Shown in pieces: positions 1 to 5,736 of a DNA stretch of 8,558 nt. The notes below the pieces were generated by a model. It was not told the origin of the DNA. It worked only from the letters and a program-made list of their open reading frames with translations, and searched no databases. This stretch comes from Fimbriimonadales bacterium. Lineage in GTDB: Bacteria > Armatimonadota > Fimbriimonadia > Fimbriimonadales > GBS-DC. A program made the position numbers and the translations under genes. Position 1 is the stretch's first letter. Every line of letters starts with the position of its first letter. The DNA lies in the NCBI GenBank assembly GCA_025060055.1, contig JANXCK010000014.1:1-8558 (forward strand), read 5' to 3'.

Positions 1-1
1 C

Positions 2-484
2 GACATCGTCACACTCGATATCGGTGTGTACTACGAGGGCTTTTGCTGCGACACGGCAATCACCGTCATCGTCGGACACGCTGATTACCAGCGCAAGCGG
101 CTCGTGCGCGTCACAGAGGAGGCGCTGCACAAAGCGTTGGAGGTGGCTCGTGCGGGCAACACGACGGGCGACATCGGCGCCGCAGCGCAACAACACGCTG
201 AGTCGTTCGGATTCAAGCCCGCCAAAGGCTTAGCAGGACATGGCGTGGGCAGGTTTGTCCACGAACTGCCCGACATCCCCAATATCGCCGAACCGGGCAC
301 GGGCGTCGAACTCAAGCCTGGCATGGTGCTTGCTGTTGAACCGATGATTGTGATGGGCGACCCTGAGGTGGAGTTCCACGAGAACGAATGGTCAATCATC
401 ACACGCGATCGTAAGCCCGCCGCGCACTTCGAGCATACCGTCGTGATTACCGAGAACGGCGTCGATATACTAACGATAGAATAG
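2..484 (+). CDS. map: Type I methionine aminopeptidase, C-terminal part (5' end outside window)
   Basis: Removes the initiator methionine from nascent cytosolic proteins. The frame is open from base 2 and gives 160 residues; about 90 N-terminal residues lie upstream of the window. All five metal ligands of the family are present: Asp6 (in VTLDIG), Asp17 (in CCDTAIT), His80 (in GHGVG), Glu113 (in AVEPM) and Glu144 (in HFEHT). Their spacings of 11, 74, 107 and 138 residues from Asp6 equal those between D97, D108, H171, E204 and E235 of the E. coli enzyme. The second active-site histidine is His87 (VHELP). The enzyme therefore looks intact and active. The GTG at 26 is an internal Val codon (...DIGV...), not a start. 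The gene ends at TAG 482-484 and is followed by the repeat-filled gap. No terminator was recognised other than the hairpins of that gap. Confidence 0.97.
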   Translation, partial: DIVTLDIGVYYEGFCCDTAITVIVGHADYQRKRLVRVTEEALHKALEVARAGNTTGDIGAAAQQHAESFGFKPAKGLAGHGVGRFVHELPDIPNIAEPGTGVELKPGMVLAVEPMIVMGDPEVEFHENEWSIITRDRKPAAHFEHTVVITENGVDILTIE

Positions 485-509
485 TAGGCGCGACGGCGTT
501 CCGCATTTA

Positions 510-715
510 TACCGATCGGGGCTTCAAACGCTTCATTTGCCCTCACCCCTTTGCCTCCTCTTCTGCCCGCGGGTTGAGGCAAAACGATGTACCCTTGCCA
601 GCTTGCCTTCTCTCCTCCCACGCAGTAGGAGAGGGAGAGCTTGACCCCCCTCTCCCGCGTCGCGGGAGAGGGGCTGGGGACGAGGGTAGTATGGCACTTG
701 AAACCCCGATTGGTA
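510..715. repeat. Imperfect fold-back element with about 19-bp inverted ends
   Basis: Bases 510-528 (taccgatcggggcttcaaa) are matched at 16 of 19 positions by the reverse complement of 697-715. Inside, ccctcacccc (540-549) opposes ggggacgaggg (677-687), so most of the block can fold on itself. At its core is a palindrome, 647-673, with 13-bp perfect arms around a single T. A second hairpin is formed by ctctcct (610-616) and aggagag (627-633). Similar GC-rich 'CCCTCTCCC...GGGAGAGGG' blocks are dispersed in many bacterial genomes. It may act as the 3' end or terminator of map; that is inference. I see no convincing protein gene here. Confidence 0.6.
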
Positions 716-840
716 AGTGCCTCCAGGATGAAATCGTCTTGTTTTGGGCGCGTCGCGGACGCGCCCCTACAGGGCATTCTGGGTAGGGGCGGGTTGGGAA
801 CCCGCCTCACAAAAGGACGATTTCACCTTTGAGGGACATA
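714..840. repeat. MITE-like element A, 26-bp inverted ends flanked by TA
   Basis: The left end 714-739 begins TAAGTGCCTCCA and runs to ...AAATCGTC. The right end 815-840 is an inverted copy: its reverse complement matches the left end of element B at 21 of 26 positions. Between them sit two compact palindromes, 746-766 (9-bp arms, 3-nt loop) and 788-806 (8-bp arms, 3-nt loop). A further inverted pair, cgcccctac (762-770) and gtaggggcg (783-791), links the two. The element has no coding capacity and shares the TA at 839-840 with element B. The ends, palindromic interior and small size resemble a non-autonomous miniature element, but no transposase is in the window, so mobility is inferred. Confidence 0.55.
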
Positions 841-979
841 AGTGCCTCCAAGACGAAATCGTCCCCGATTGCGCTAGCATGGCGCGGGAACCGCGCCCAT
901 ATGGGCGAGGTCACCTCGCTCCTCCGCTCCATCCTGTGCTTCTCGCTAAAAAGGGACGATTCCAAGTTGGAGGCACTTA
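839..979. repeat. MITE-like element B, tandem to A, same 26-bp ends
   Basis: The left end 839-864 (TAAGTGCCTCCAAGACG... to ...AATCGTCC) and the right end 954-979 match in inverted orientation at 22 of 26 positions. The left end is also a direct repeat of 714-739 (23 of 26), 125 bp away. The interior differs from element A but has the same design: palindromes at 881-897 (ggcgcgg-gaa-ccgcgcc), 894-907 (cgcccatatgggcg, perfect) and 905-919 (gcgaggt-c-acctcgc). The two elements are head-to-tail neighbours, so the end motif alternates +, -, +, - over 265 bp. No gene is seen within it. About 50 bp further on lies the 3' end of the small peptide ORF. Confidence 0.55.
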
Positions 980-1027
980 TGAGCCGCCCCTGCGACTTGG
1001 CACTCTTCACCGCAGCAGTGGCGACTC

Positions 1028-1153
1028 CTAACACATGTAGGTCGTGCAGACGTTGTCTTTCTGGGCAGATGCGCTGCCTACCTGCGTCTGTATTCCTTTA
1101 GCGAGCATGGTGATTGCAATCAGCCAAACAAGCCACAGAGCAAGTCTCTTCAT
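1028..1153 (-). CDS. Small secreted two-cysteine peptide (41 aa), unrecognised
   Basis: Reading the minus strand from ATG 1151-1153 to TAG 1028-1030 gives 41 residues. The N-terminus MKR is followed by a hydrophobic core (LALWLVWLIAITMLA, residues 4-18) and then a polar stretch ending in SASA, a good signal peptidase I site after Ala30. Cleavage there would leave an 11-residue peptide, QKDNVCTTYMC, with Cys36 and Cys41 able to form a small disulfide ring and an N-terminal Gln that could cyclise. Without cleavage it would be a single-pass micro-protein. Start support is modest: a GAG five bases before ATG, and a clear -10 (TATAAT, 1264-1269) about 110 bp upstream on the same strand. I know no family for it. 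It could be a chance ORF, but the signal-peptide grammar argues against that. Confidence 0.5.
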   Translation of the reverse strand: MKRLALWLVWLIAITMLAKGIQTQVGSASAQKDNVCTTYMC

Positions 1154-1263
1154 AATCACTCATTCTGTTAGAGGCACGAATCAGCGCGGGTAATCCACCG
1201 CTTGAACGGCAGGTGCGGGCGTCGGCGCACAGCGGGCGCACTAACTGCACGGCTCATACCCCG

Positions 1264-1309
1264 ATTATACCGCGCCTTGCGCCCCACCCAGACGCTCAGC
1301 GAGTATAAT
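1264..1309. promoter_or_regulatory. Back-to-back -10 elements of divergent promoters
   Basis: Two perfect TATAAT hexamers face away from each other. The one at 1304-1309 (+) should start transcription near 1316 and give clpS a leader of about 14 nt that contains its AGGTGA ribosome site. The one at 1264-1269 (-) should start transcription near 1257 and read toward the small peptide ORF. Neither has a convincing TTGACA-like -35 at 16-18 bp, so they may be weak or use activators. The call rests on the hexamers and gene orientation alone. Confidence 0.55.
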
Positions 1310-1329
1310 TCTACGGCAGGTGAGATAGT

Positions 1330-1614
1330 ATGCCAGTGCTGGAAATCCCAGAGAGCGAGGTCGTAGAGGATATTGGCGGCAGCGAGGCGCGTGAATGGAA
1401 AGTCATCTTGTATAATGATGACTTTCACCTTTTTGAACAAGTGGTTTACCAAGTGCAGAAGGCGACAGGCTATCCGTATCAACGCGCGCTGGCAATCACG
1501 ATGGAGGCGCATACGACAGGGCGTGCCGTAGTGTGGGCAGGCGCCATCGAGGAGTGCCTGCGTGTCGAAGCGGTGCTGCGCGAAATCGGGCTGCACACCG
1601 ACATCGTGGCATAA
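1330..1614 (+). CDS. clpS: ATP-dependent Clp protease adaptor ClpS
   Basis: Adaptor that binds proteins with destabilising N-terminal residues and hands them to the ClpA or ClpC unfoldase for degradation. The 94-residue product has a short variable N-terminal extension (1-22) and then the ClpS fold. The residues that hold the substrate alpha-amino group are present: Asn29, Asp30 and Asp31 (YNDD) and His61 (AHTTGRAV), with the same 32-residue Asn-to-His spacing as E. coli N34-H66. The hydrophobic pocket differs: E. coli M40, M62 and V65 correspond to Phe35, Thr57 and Ala60. The start is supported by AGGTGA at 1318-1323, six bases before ATG, and TATAAT at 1304-1309. No clpA or clpC lies next to it. 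The regulator gene follows after 62 bp and could be co-transcribed. Confidence 0.93.
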   Translation: MPVLEIPESEVVEDIGGSEAREWKVILYNDDFHLFEQVVYQVQKATGYPYQRALAITMEAHTTGRAVVWAGAIEECLRVEAVLREIGLHTDIVA

Positions 1615-1676
1615 ACAGCAGGAGTCAGCGACTGGGTGTCGTACTTAACTCAGTTCACAGGAGAGGCGAGCAAACG

Positions 1677-2291
1677 ATGGCAAAACGCACGGAGCGGCAA
1701 GAGGCGCGTCGTGAACAGATTCTCAACGGCGCGGCGCGTGTGTTCTCCAAAAAGGGGTATCACGCCAGCACCGTCGACGAAATCGCAAAGGAGCTGGGGC
1801 TAACTAAAGCCAGCATCTACTACTATGTGCGCGATAAGAGCGACCTACTGTACCAGCTCTACAAGCGGGCGATGACGATGCTGCTGGAGTCGCAGGCAGA
1901 GATTCTCGCGCGTCCTGACCCGCCCGACGCGAAGCTGCACGGAATGATTGAGGAGTATGTGCGCATTGTGGGCGGCGCAACTGCGATGTATAGCGTGGTT
2001 GTGCTGCGCGAGCATCACGCCTTACCCCCGCGTAAACGCAAAGAAATCATCGCCTTGCGCGACCAGTACGAACAGGGCTATCAGCGATGCATTCAGGAGG
2101 GCATCGAGCAGGGTATTTTCGAGGCGCAGGATGTGAAGATGGCGTCGTATGTGGTGCTGGGCGCGCTGAACTGGATACCGAACTGGTACAATCCGCGTGG
2201 CACGCTCAGCAAAGAGCAGATTGGGCGGATGTTCGCTGCGCAGCTGATGCGTGGCTTGCTCAAGCGCGACGCGCCTACAGCCGAACCCTGA
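1677..2291 (+). CDS. TetR/AcrR family transcriptional regulator
   Basis: A 204-residue one-component repressor. Residues 10-58 form the TetR_N domain with the helix-turn-helix at about 31-53 (STVDEIAKELGLTKASIYYY), including the usual SIYYYV recognition-helix end. The C-terminal ligand and dimer domain, with GALNWIPNWYNPRGTLSKEQI near residues 162-182, resembles the TetR_C_33 group that includes FadR/KstR2-like regulators of fatty-acid or sterol catabolism. The ligand cannot be named from this window because no catabolic operon is adjacent. The start at 1677 is preferred over an upstream in-frame codon at 1533: AGGAGAGG lies at 1659-1666, and the longer version would overlap clpS with non-family sequence. 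The 3' end overlaps the convergent vWA lipoprotein gene by 17 bp. Confidence 0.92.
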   Translation: MAKRTERQEARREQILNGAARVFSKKGYHASTVDEIAKELGLTKASIYYYVRDKSDLLYQLYKRAMTMLLESQAEILARPDPPDAKLHGMIEEYVRIVGGATAMYSVVVLREHHALPPRKRKEIIALRDQYEQGYQRCIQEGIEQGIFEAQDVKMASYVVLGALNWIPNWYNPRGTLSKEQIGRMFAAQLMRGLLKRDAPTAEP

Positions 2292-3243
2292 CAGGACGCT
2301 CCGCGCCGCCCGTCGCTTGCACGCGCAAGGTGAGTGTCTCGCCCTGGCGGAAGCCGTTGCGCTTCCGTACCCGCAGATGCAGCTTATAGCACGGGGCGTA
2401 CTCCAAGATGTCCAGCACTTCGCCGAACGCCTCGCGCAAGTCGTGCGCTTGCTCGACGGCGATTACGCGCCCGCCCGTTGCGTTCGCTAAATACTCCAGC
2501 GTCTGGCGCACCTGCGCGTACTCGGTAATCGTCTGTTCGTTGCCCAGCAGCACGAAAATTAGCTTCACCGAGTGCCGTTGCGCGACCTGCAGTGCGTCCT
2601 GCTCCGTGCGCGAGACGCCCGCGATTTCGTTCTGTCCGTCAGTGAACATCACCACCCAGCGTTCGCGCTCGGGTGGCTCGCCCGCGAGGAACTCAGGAAT
2701 CGCGTAGCAGAGTGTGTTCCACAGGGGCGTCCCGTGCGGCGTGAACGGGCTGCGGTTTAGTTGCTGCAGTGCCTGTAGCACTTGCGCCTTGCTGCTACCC
2801 ATCGGCGCACGCACATCGTAGTCGGCATACTCAAGCCCCAGCGAGGCGAAGTTCACCAATCCCAACCGCGCGCTGCGAGGCAGGTCGTTCACCAATCGCT
2901 CGCCTGCAGGGAACCGACGCCGTTCGGGATCGGTGTCCTGCAGCGACAGCGACTGATCCCACGCAATCAGGATGCTGAACAGGCGTTTCTGCTGAGGACG
3001 CCGCGCTTTCCCGTGCTTCCAGCCGACCAGCTCCACTTGCACGCCAGGCTCATCGCAGCGCACAGAGAATGCGCTCAGGTCAGGATTTTGTAGGTGCGGC
3101 GCATCTGACTTGAAGTAGGCAACGCGCACCACGCGCGTCTGCGGCGGCAGTGGCGTGGACGGCAGCGAATGCACCTGATACTCTGGCGCACACCCCGATG
3201 TCAGTAGCAAAACCCCCAACAACAGTGGCTTCAAGCGTCGCAT
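2275..3243 (-). CDS. vWA-domain lipoprotein
   Basis: A 322-residue exported protein. It begins MRRLKPLLLGVLLLTSGC, a lipoprotein signal peptide whose lipidated Cys would be residue 18. The vWA domain (about 88-280) carries a complete metal-ion adhesion site: Asp96-x-Ser98-x-Ser100 (DQSLS), Thr172 (GTP) and Asp202 (FTDG). It should therefore bind a divalent metal and mediate protein contacts outside the cytoplasmic membrane. Residues 284-322 look like a small beta-rich tail (KLHLRVRKRNGFRQGETLTL...). GGAGGGG lies five bases before ATG (complement of 3249-3255), supporting this start. It is transcribed divergently from smpB across only 31 bp. Its partner is unknown. The other vWA protein of the window (7287-7991) is a different, membrane-anchored type, so this one may or may not belong to the same system. 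Confidence 0.88.
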   Translation of the reverse strand: MRRLKPLLLGVLLLTSGCAPEYQVHSLPSTPLPPQTRVVRVAYFKSDAPHLQNPDLSAFSVRCDEPGVQVELVGWKHGKARRPQQKRLFSILIAWDQSLSLQDTDPERRRFPAGERLVNDLPRSARLGLVNFASLGLEYADYDVRAPMGSSKAQVLQALQQLNRSPFTPHGTPLWNTLCYAIPEFLAGEPPERERWVVMFTDGQNEIAGVSRTEQDALQVAQRHSVKLIFVLLGNEQTITEYAQVRQTLEYLANATGGRVIAVEQAHDLREAFGEVLDILEYAPCYKLHLRVRKRNGFRQGETLTLRVQATGGAERPVRVRL

Positions 3244-3261
3244 TCCGTCCCCTCCAAGCGG

Positions 3262-3270
3262 TACAATTTA
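3262..3270. promoter_or_regulatory. Overlapping divergent -10 elements between vWA lipoprotein and smpB
   Basis: TACAAT (3262-3267, +) lies seven bases before the smpB ATG. On the opposite strand TAAATT (complement of 3265-3270) would give the vWA lipoprotein a leader of about 15 nt containing its GGAGGGG site. The two hexamers share three to four base pairs, so the same AT-rich patch could open in either direction but not both at once. -35 matches are weak on both sides. Confidence 0.45.
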
Positions 3271-3274
3271 CCCG

Positions 3275-3742
3275 ATGGCGAAGCAATCTGACGGCGGAAT
3301 CAAAATCGTCACCACCAACCGCAAAGCCTACCACGATTACCATGTGGAGGATACCATCGAGGCAGGGCTGGTGCTGACAGGCTCGGAGGTCAAGAGCGTT
3401 GCGGCGGGCAAGGCAAGCCTGACCGATGCTTACTGCCGCGTGGAGAACGGCGAAATGTGGGTGCAGAATATGCACATCGCACCCTACGAGAACGCGGGCT
3501 ACGCCCAGCACGAACCCCGTCGCAAGCGCAAACTGCTCCTGCACAAATCGGAAATCCAACGCCTGCGCGGCAAAGCCGAGCAGAAGGGCTACACACTCAT
3601 CCCGCTCAAGCTCTACTTCCGCAACGGCAAAGCGAAGCTGGAAATCGGGCTGGTGCGCGGTAAGCGCCAGTACGATAAGCGCGAGACCATCAAGCGCAAG
3701 GATATCGAGCGCGAGCTGCAGCGCGAGCTGGGACGACGATAA
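3275..3742 (+). CDS. smpB: SsrA-binding protein SmpB
   Basis: Binds tmRNA and brings it to stalled ribosomes for trans-translation. The 155 residues match the family from end to end, at normal length: the KIVTTNRKAYHDYHVEDTIEAGLVLTG opening, the GSEVKS loop (37-42), the VQNMHIAPYE motif (64-72), HEPRRKRKLLLHK (79-91) and the basic tail from GKRQYDKRETIKRKDIEREL (129-148), which enters the mRNA channel. No Shine-Dalgarno precedes the ATG. Instead TACAAT ends seven bases before it, as expected of a leaderless mRNA. The Uma2 gene follows after 24 bp but has its own -10 element. The tmRNA gene ssrA was not found in the window. Confidence 0.98.
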   Translation: MAKQSDGGIKIVTTNRKAYHDYHVEDTIEAGLVLTGSEVKSVAAGKASLTDAYCRVENGEMWVQNMHIAPYENAGYAQHEPRRKRKLLLHKSEIQRLRGKAEQKGYTLIPLKLYFRNGKAKLEIGLVRGKRQYDKRETIKRKDIERELQRELGRR

Positions 3743-3751
3743 AAATGGGGG

Positions 3752-3757
3752 TATAAT
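3752..3757 (+). promoter_or_regulatory. -10 element of the Uma2 gene, probably leaderless
   Basis: A perfect TATAAT sits in the smpB-Uma2 gap and ends nine bases before the Uma2 ATG at 3767. No purine-rich ribosome site fits between them, so transcription probably starts at or within a few bases of the start codon. No good -35 was found in the end of smpB. Confidence 0.5.
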
Positions 3758-3766
3758 CCGAACGCT

Positions 3767-4618
3767 ATGCCTGCAAAGACTGCACCCGTGAAACCGCGCC
3801 CTCGGAAGCGCACGACCAAACACCCTTCCGAGCCAGTGCTGCCCGCTGAGCTGCGGGAGGTGCTGGAGTCGCTGGAGCGACTGCGCCGTCTCAACTTACC
3901 AGAGGAGGATGGCGAGCCGTTGGAAACCGATTACCACCGCGTGCAAATCGCGTTGCTGGACGAAGTGGTGCGCCAGCACCTGGGCGACACGAACGACTAC
4001 TTCTGCGGCGGCAACATGTTTATTTACTATAGCTACGAGCAAGCACTGGAAGTCATCGGCTACGTAAAGGAGCGCAAGCCGCCTCAGCCACGCTACAAAG
4101 GTCCCGACTTTTGCCTTGTGAAGGGCGTGGACGGCACGAAGCCACGCGGAAAATGGGAGGTTTGGGAAGAAGGGGGCAGGTATCCCGATTTGATTGTAGA
4201 GATTACCTCCTCCAGCACGGAGAAAAAGGACAAGGAAGAAAACCCGAAGTTCTACGCGACGGTGTTCCATACGCCAGAGTATTTCTGGTACGATCCGTTC
4301 AAAGGTGAGCTGCGGGGCTATCGTCTGGTGGGAAGTGAGTATGAGCTGATTGTGCCGAACGAGCAGGGCTGGCTCTGGAGTCAGGTGCTGGGCGCGTATG
4401 TGGGGTTGTGGGATGGGGTATGGCAGGGGCGTCGGTATCGATGGGTGCGACTGTACGATGCGGAGGGACGCTTAGTGCCCACGCAAGCGGAGCGGGAGCG
4501 CCAACGCGCAGAGCAGGAACGCCAGCGCGCAGAGCAGGAACGCCAGCGTGCCGAGCAAGCGGAAGCCGAGCTGGAACGCCTGAAGGCAAAACTGCGCGAG
4601 TTGGGCGTGGAGCTTTAG
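3767..4618 (+). CDS. Uma2 family (DUF820) endonuclease-like protein with coiled-coil tail
   Basis: A 283-residue member of the Uma2/DUF820 group of the PD-(D/E)XK nuclease superfamily, often present in many copies in Cyanobacteria, Chloroflexota and Armatimonadota and of unsettled function. The core spans about 55-232. Visible catalytic-type residues are Asp114 (GPDFCLV) and the PDLIVEITSSST motif (140-151) with Glu145, followed by the conserved FHTPEYFWYDP (167-177). A basic N-terminal region (1-20) precedes the core. The C-terminus (240-283) is a charged coiled coil of heptads, AEQERQR repeated, which is typical of the family and probably mediates oligomerisation. It has its own -10 and no Shine-Dalgarno. 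It ends four bases inside the convergent gene at 4615. Its location gives no hint of a specific partner. Confidence 0.92.
   Translation: MPAKTAPVKPRPRKRTTKHPSEPVLPAELREVLESLERLRRLNLPEEDGEPLETDYHRVQIALLDEVVRQHLGDTNDYFCGGNMFIYYSYEQALEVIGYVKERKPPQPRYKGPDFCLVKGVDGTKPRGKWEVWEEGGRYPDLIVEITSSSTEKKDKEENPKFYATVFHTPEYFWYDPFKGELRGYRLVGSEYELIVPNEQGWLWSQVLGAYVGLWDGVWQGRRYRWVRLYDAEGRLVPTQAERERQRAEQERQRAEQERQRAEQAEAELERLKAKLRELGVEL
4487..4558 (+). repeat. 21-bp tandem repeat encoding heptads in the Uma2 tail
   Basis: About three and a half near-identical 21-bp units encode AE(R/Q)ERQR heptads (residues 241-264). Differences between units are mostly third-base changes. Such in-frame repeats can change copy number by slippage and so alter coiled-coil length without breaking the frame. 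Confidence 0.8.
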
Positions 4619-5733
4619 CGTTCCACCCGCACGCGATAGGCTTTGTCCAACCGATTCGCTCGGATTGCGCTGCCTGCGTGAACCAGCGCGTAGCGCATGC
4701 GCCAAAAGAGCAGGGTAATCATCAAGCCGATTGCCAGTCCCAGCAGCGCGGCGACCAGCCAGCGTGCGGTCGCATCTGAGTGGTGTTGCACTGCCCAGTG
4801 ATAGAGCCATAGGCTCAGTACCCCGCCGACGATTCCAGCGCCGCGCGCAGGGTTCACAGGCAGGTTCGGCACGCAGTGTGCCAGCCCGTAGCCGAGCAGT
4901 CCGCCCAGCACGGCTAGCCCCATCAGCCGCGCTGCGCCCTCACCAATGCCACCCAGCCAGCCGAACAACAGCTGCCCCATGAAGCCCGACACGCCGCCCA
5001 GCACCATCCCACCCAGCGCGTTCCCAAGCACGCGCCCGATGCGGAATTCCGCTCGGTCAACCTGCTTGAAAAAGGCTTGTGGCAAGCGCAGCCCCAACGC
5101 CAGAATCAGTCCGATTGCCGCCCCCCAGCTCGCCATCACCACCAGCGCCCAGTAGCTTCGCTCGCTGGGTAATGGATACCAGTCGCTCACCTCACGTGGG
5201 TCTACCGTGAGTTGCTGGCTCCACTCGCCGTCACGCAGGCTGCCTGTGTACTCGCGCGTGCGCCCGTTGATGGTAATCCGCAGCGTGTACGCCGTCGGAT
5301 CGGGATCGCCGTGATTGTCGTAGTGATGCACAGAGACCTTATAGGTTCCTTCGGGCGCACGGTCTGGGGGCCAATAGATGTTCTCCACAGGGCGCGTTGT
5401 TGTCTGCAGGGGGTCGCGGTTGGCATCCACATCCAACTCGCCGCCTGTGGGGCTTCGAGTCTGCCCATACCAGATACGGTTGCCTGCAGGGTCAATCACA
5501 TGCAAGTCTAAGTCGTTGCGGTTGTTCCACGCCAGCGAGAACTGTGGGTCACCAAACTGCGCCCCTGCCTGTTCGAGGCGCTCCGTAATCTCGTCCTCCG
5601 TCTCGAACAGCAGCACACGGTTGCCAGCGAGCAGCGCGTGCGTGTTGAGCGTATCGAACAGCGCGTTCATCCCAAGCGCTGCGAGCAAAGCGACGAGCAG
5701 TCCGATAGTTCCAAACAGCAGGCGCACGCCCAT
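4615..5733 (-). CDS. Polytopic membrane protein with YfaP/DUF2135-like domain
   Basis: A 372-residue protein, last gene of the three-gene minus-strand operon. A signal anchor (about 5-22) is followed by an extracytoplasmic domain (62-180) that reads like YfaP/DUF2135: FSLAWNNRNDLDLHVIDPAG (66-85), then GGELDVDANRD (97-107), ENIYWPPDRAPEGTYKVSVHHY (117-138) and a closing beta stretch. The Asp-rich loops suggest metal-assisted folding. The C-terminal half is membrane-embedded, with hydrophobic stretches near 193-215, 235-260, 265-285, 298-315 and 324-343. The middle ones are rich in glycine zippers (GNALGGMVLGGVSG). The ATG lies three bases after the stop of the upstream gene, with GGAGG spanning that stop, so translation is coupled. 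I know no family covering the whole length. DUF2135 domains often accompany vWA proteins, as here. Confidence 0.82.
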   Translation of the reverse strand: MGVRLLFGTIGLLVALLAALGMNALFDTLNTHALLAGNRVLLFETEDEITERLEQAGAQFGDPQFSLAWNNRNDLDLHVIDPAGNRIWYGQTRSPTGGELDVDANRDPLQTTTRPVENIYWPPDRAPEGTYKVSVHHYDNHGDPDPTAYTLRITINGRTREYTGSLRDGEWSQQLTVDPREVSDWYPLPSERSYWALVVMASWGAAIGLILALGLRLPQAFFKQVDRAEFRIGRVLGNALGGMVLGGVSGFMGQLLFGWLGGIGEGAARLMGLAVLGGLLGYGLAHCVPNLPVNPARGAGIVGGVLSLWLYHWAVQHHSDATARWLVAALLGLAIGLMITLLFWRMRYALVHAGSAIRANRLDKAYRVRVER

Positions 5734-5736
5734 CGC

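Noticed and set aside
85..810. 241-codon minus-strand ORF antisense to map and across the repeat block
   Set aside because: It mirrors the strongly conserved map frame and then runs through palindromic repeats; its translation is low-complexity and matches no family.
714..979. CRISPR array
   Set aside because: The repeats alternate in orientation, are diverged, and are separated by palindromic units of unequal length rather than by uniform spacers; no cas gene is present.
1622..1651. Imperfect dyad (gagtcagcgac / gtcgtacttaactc) as an autoregulatory TetR operator
   Set aside because: The arms need a gap to align and no -10 is clearly associated with it, so the support is too weak to annotate.
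3080..3823. 247-codon minus-strand ORF antisense to smpB
   Set aside because: It is a shadow of smpB and the vWA lipoprotein start; it has no ribosome site and an Ala/Leu/Val-rich translation typical of antisense GC-rich frames.
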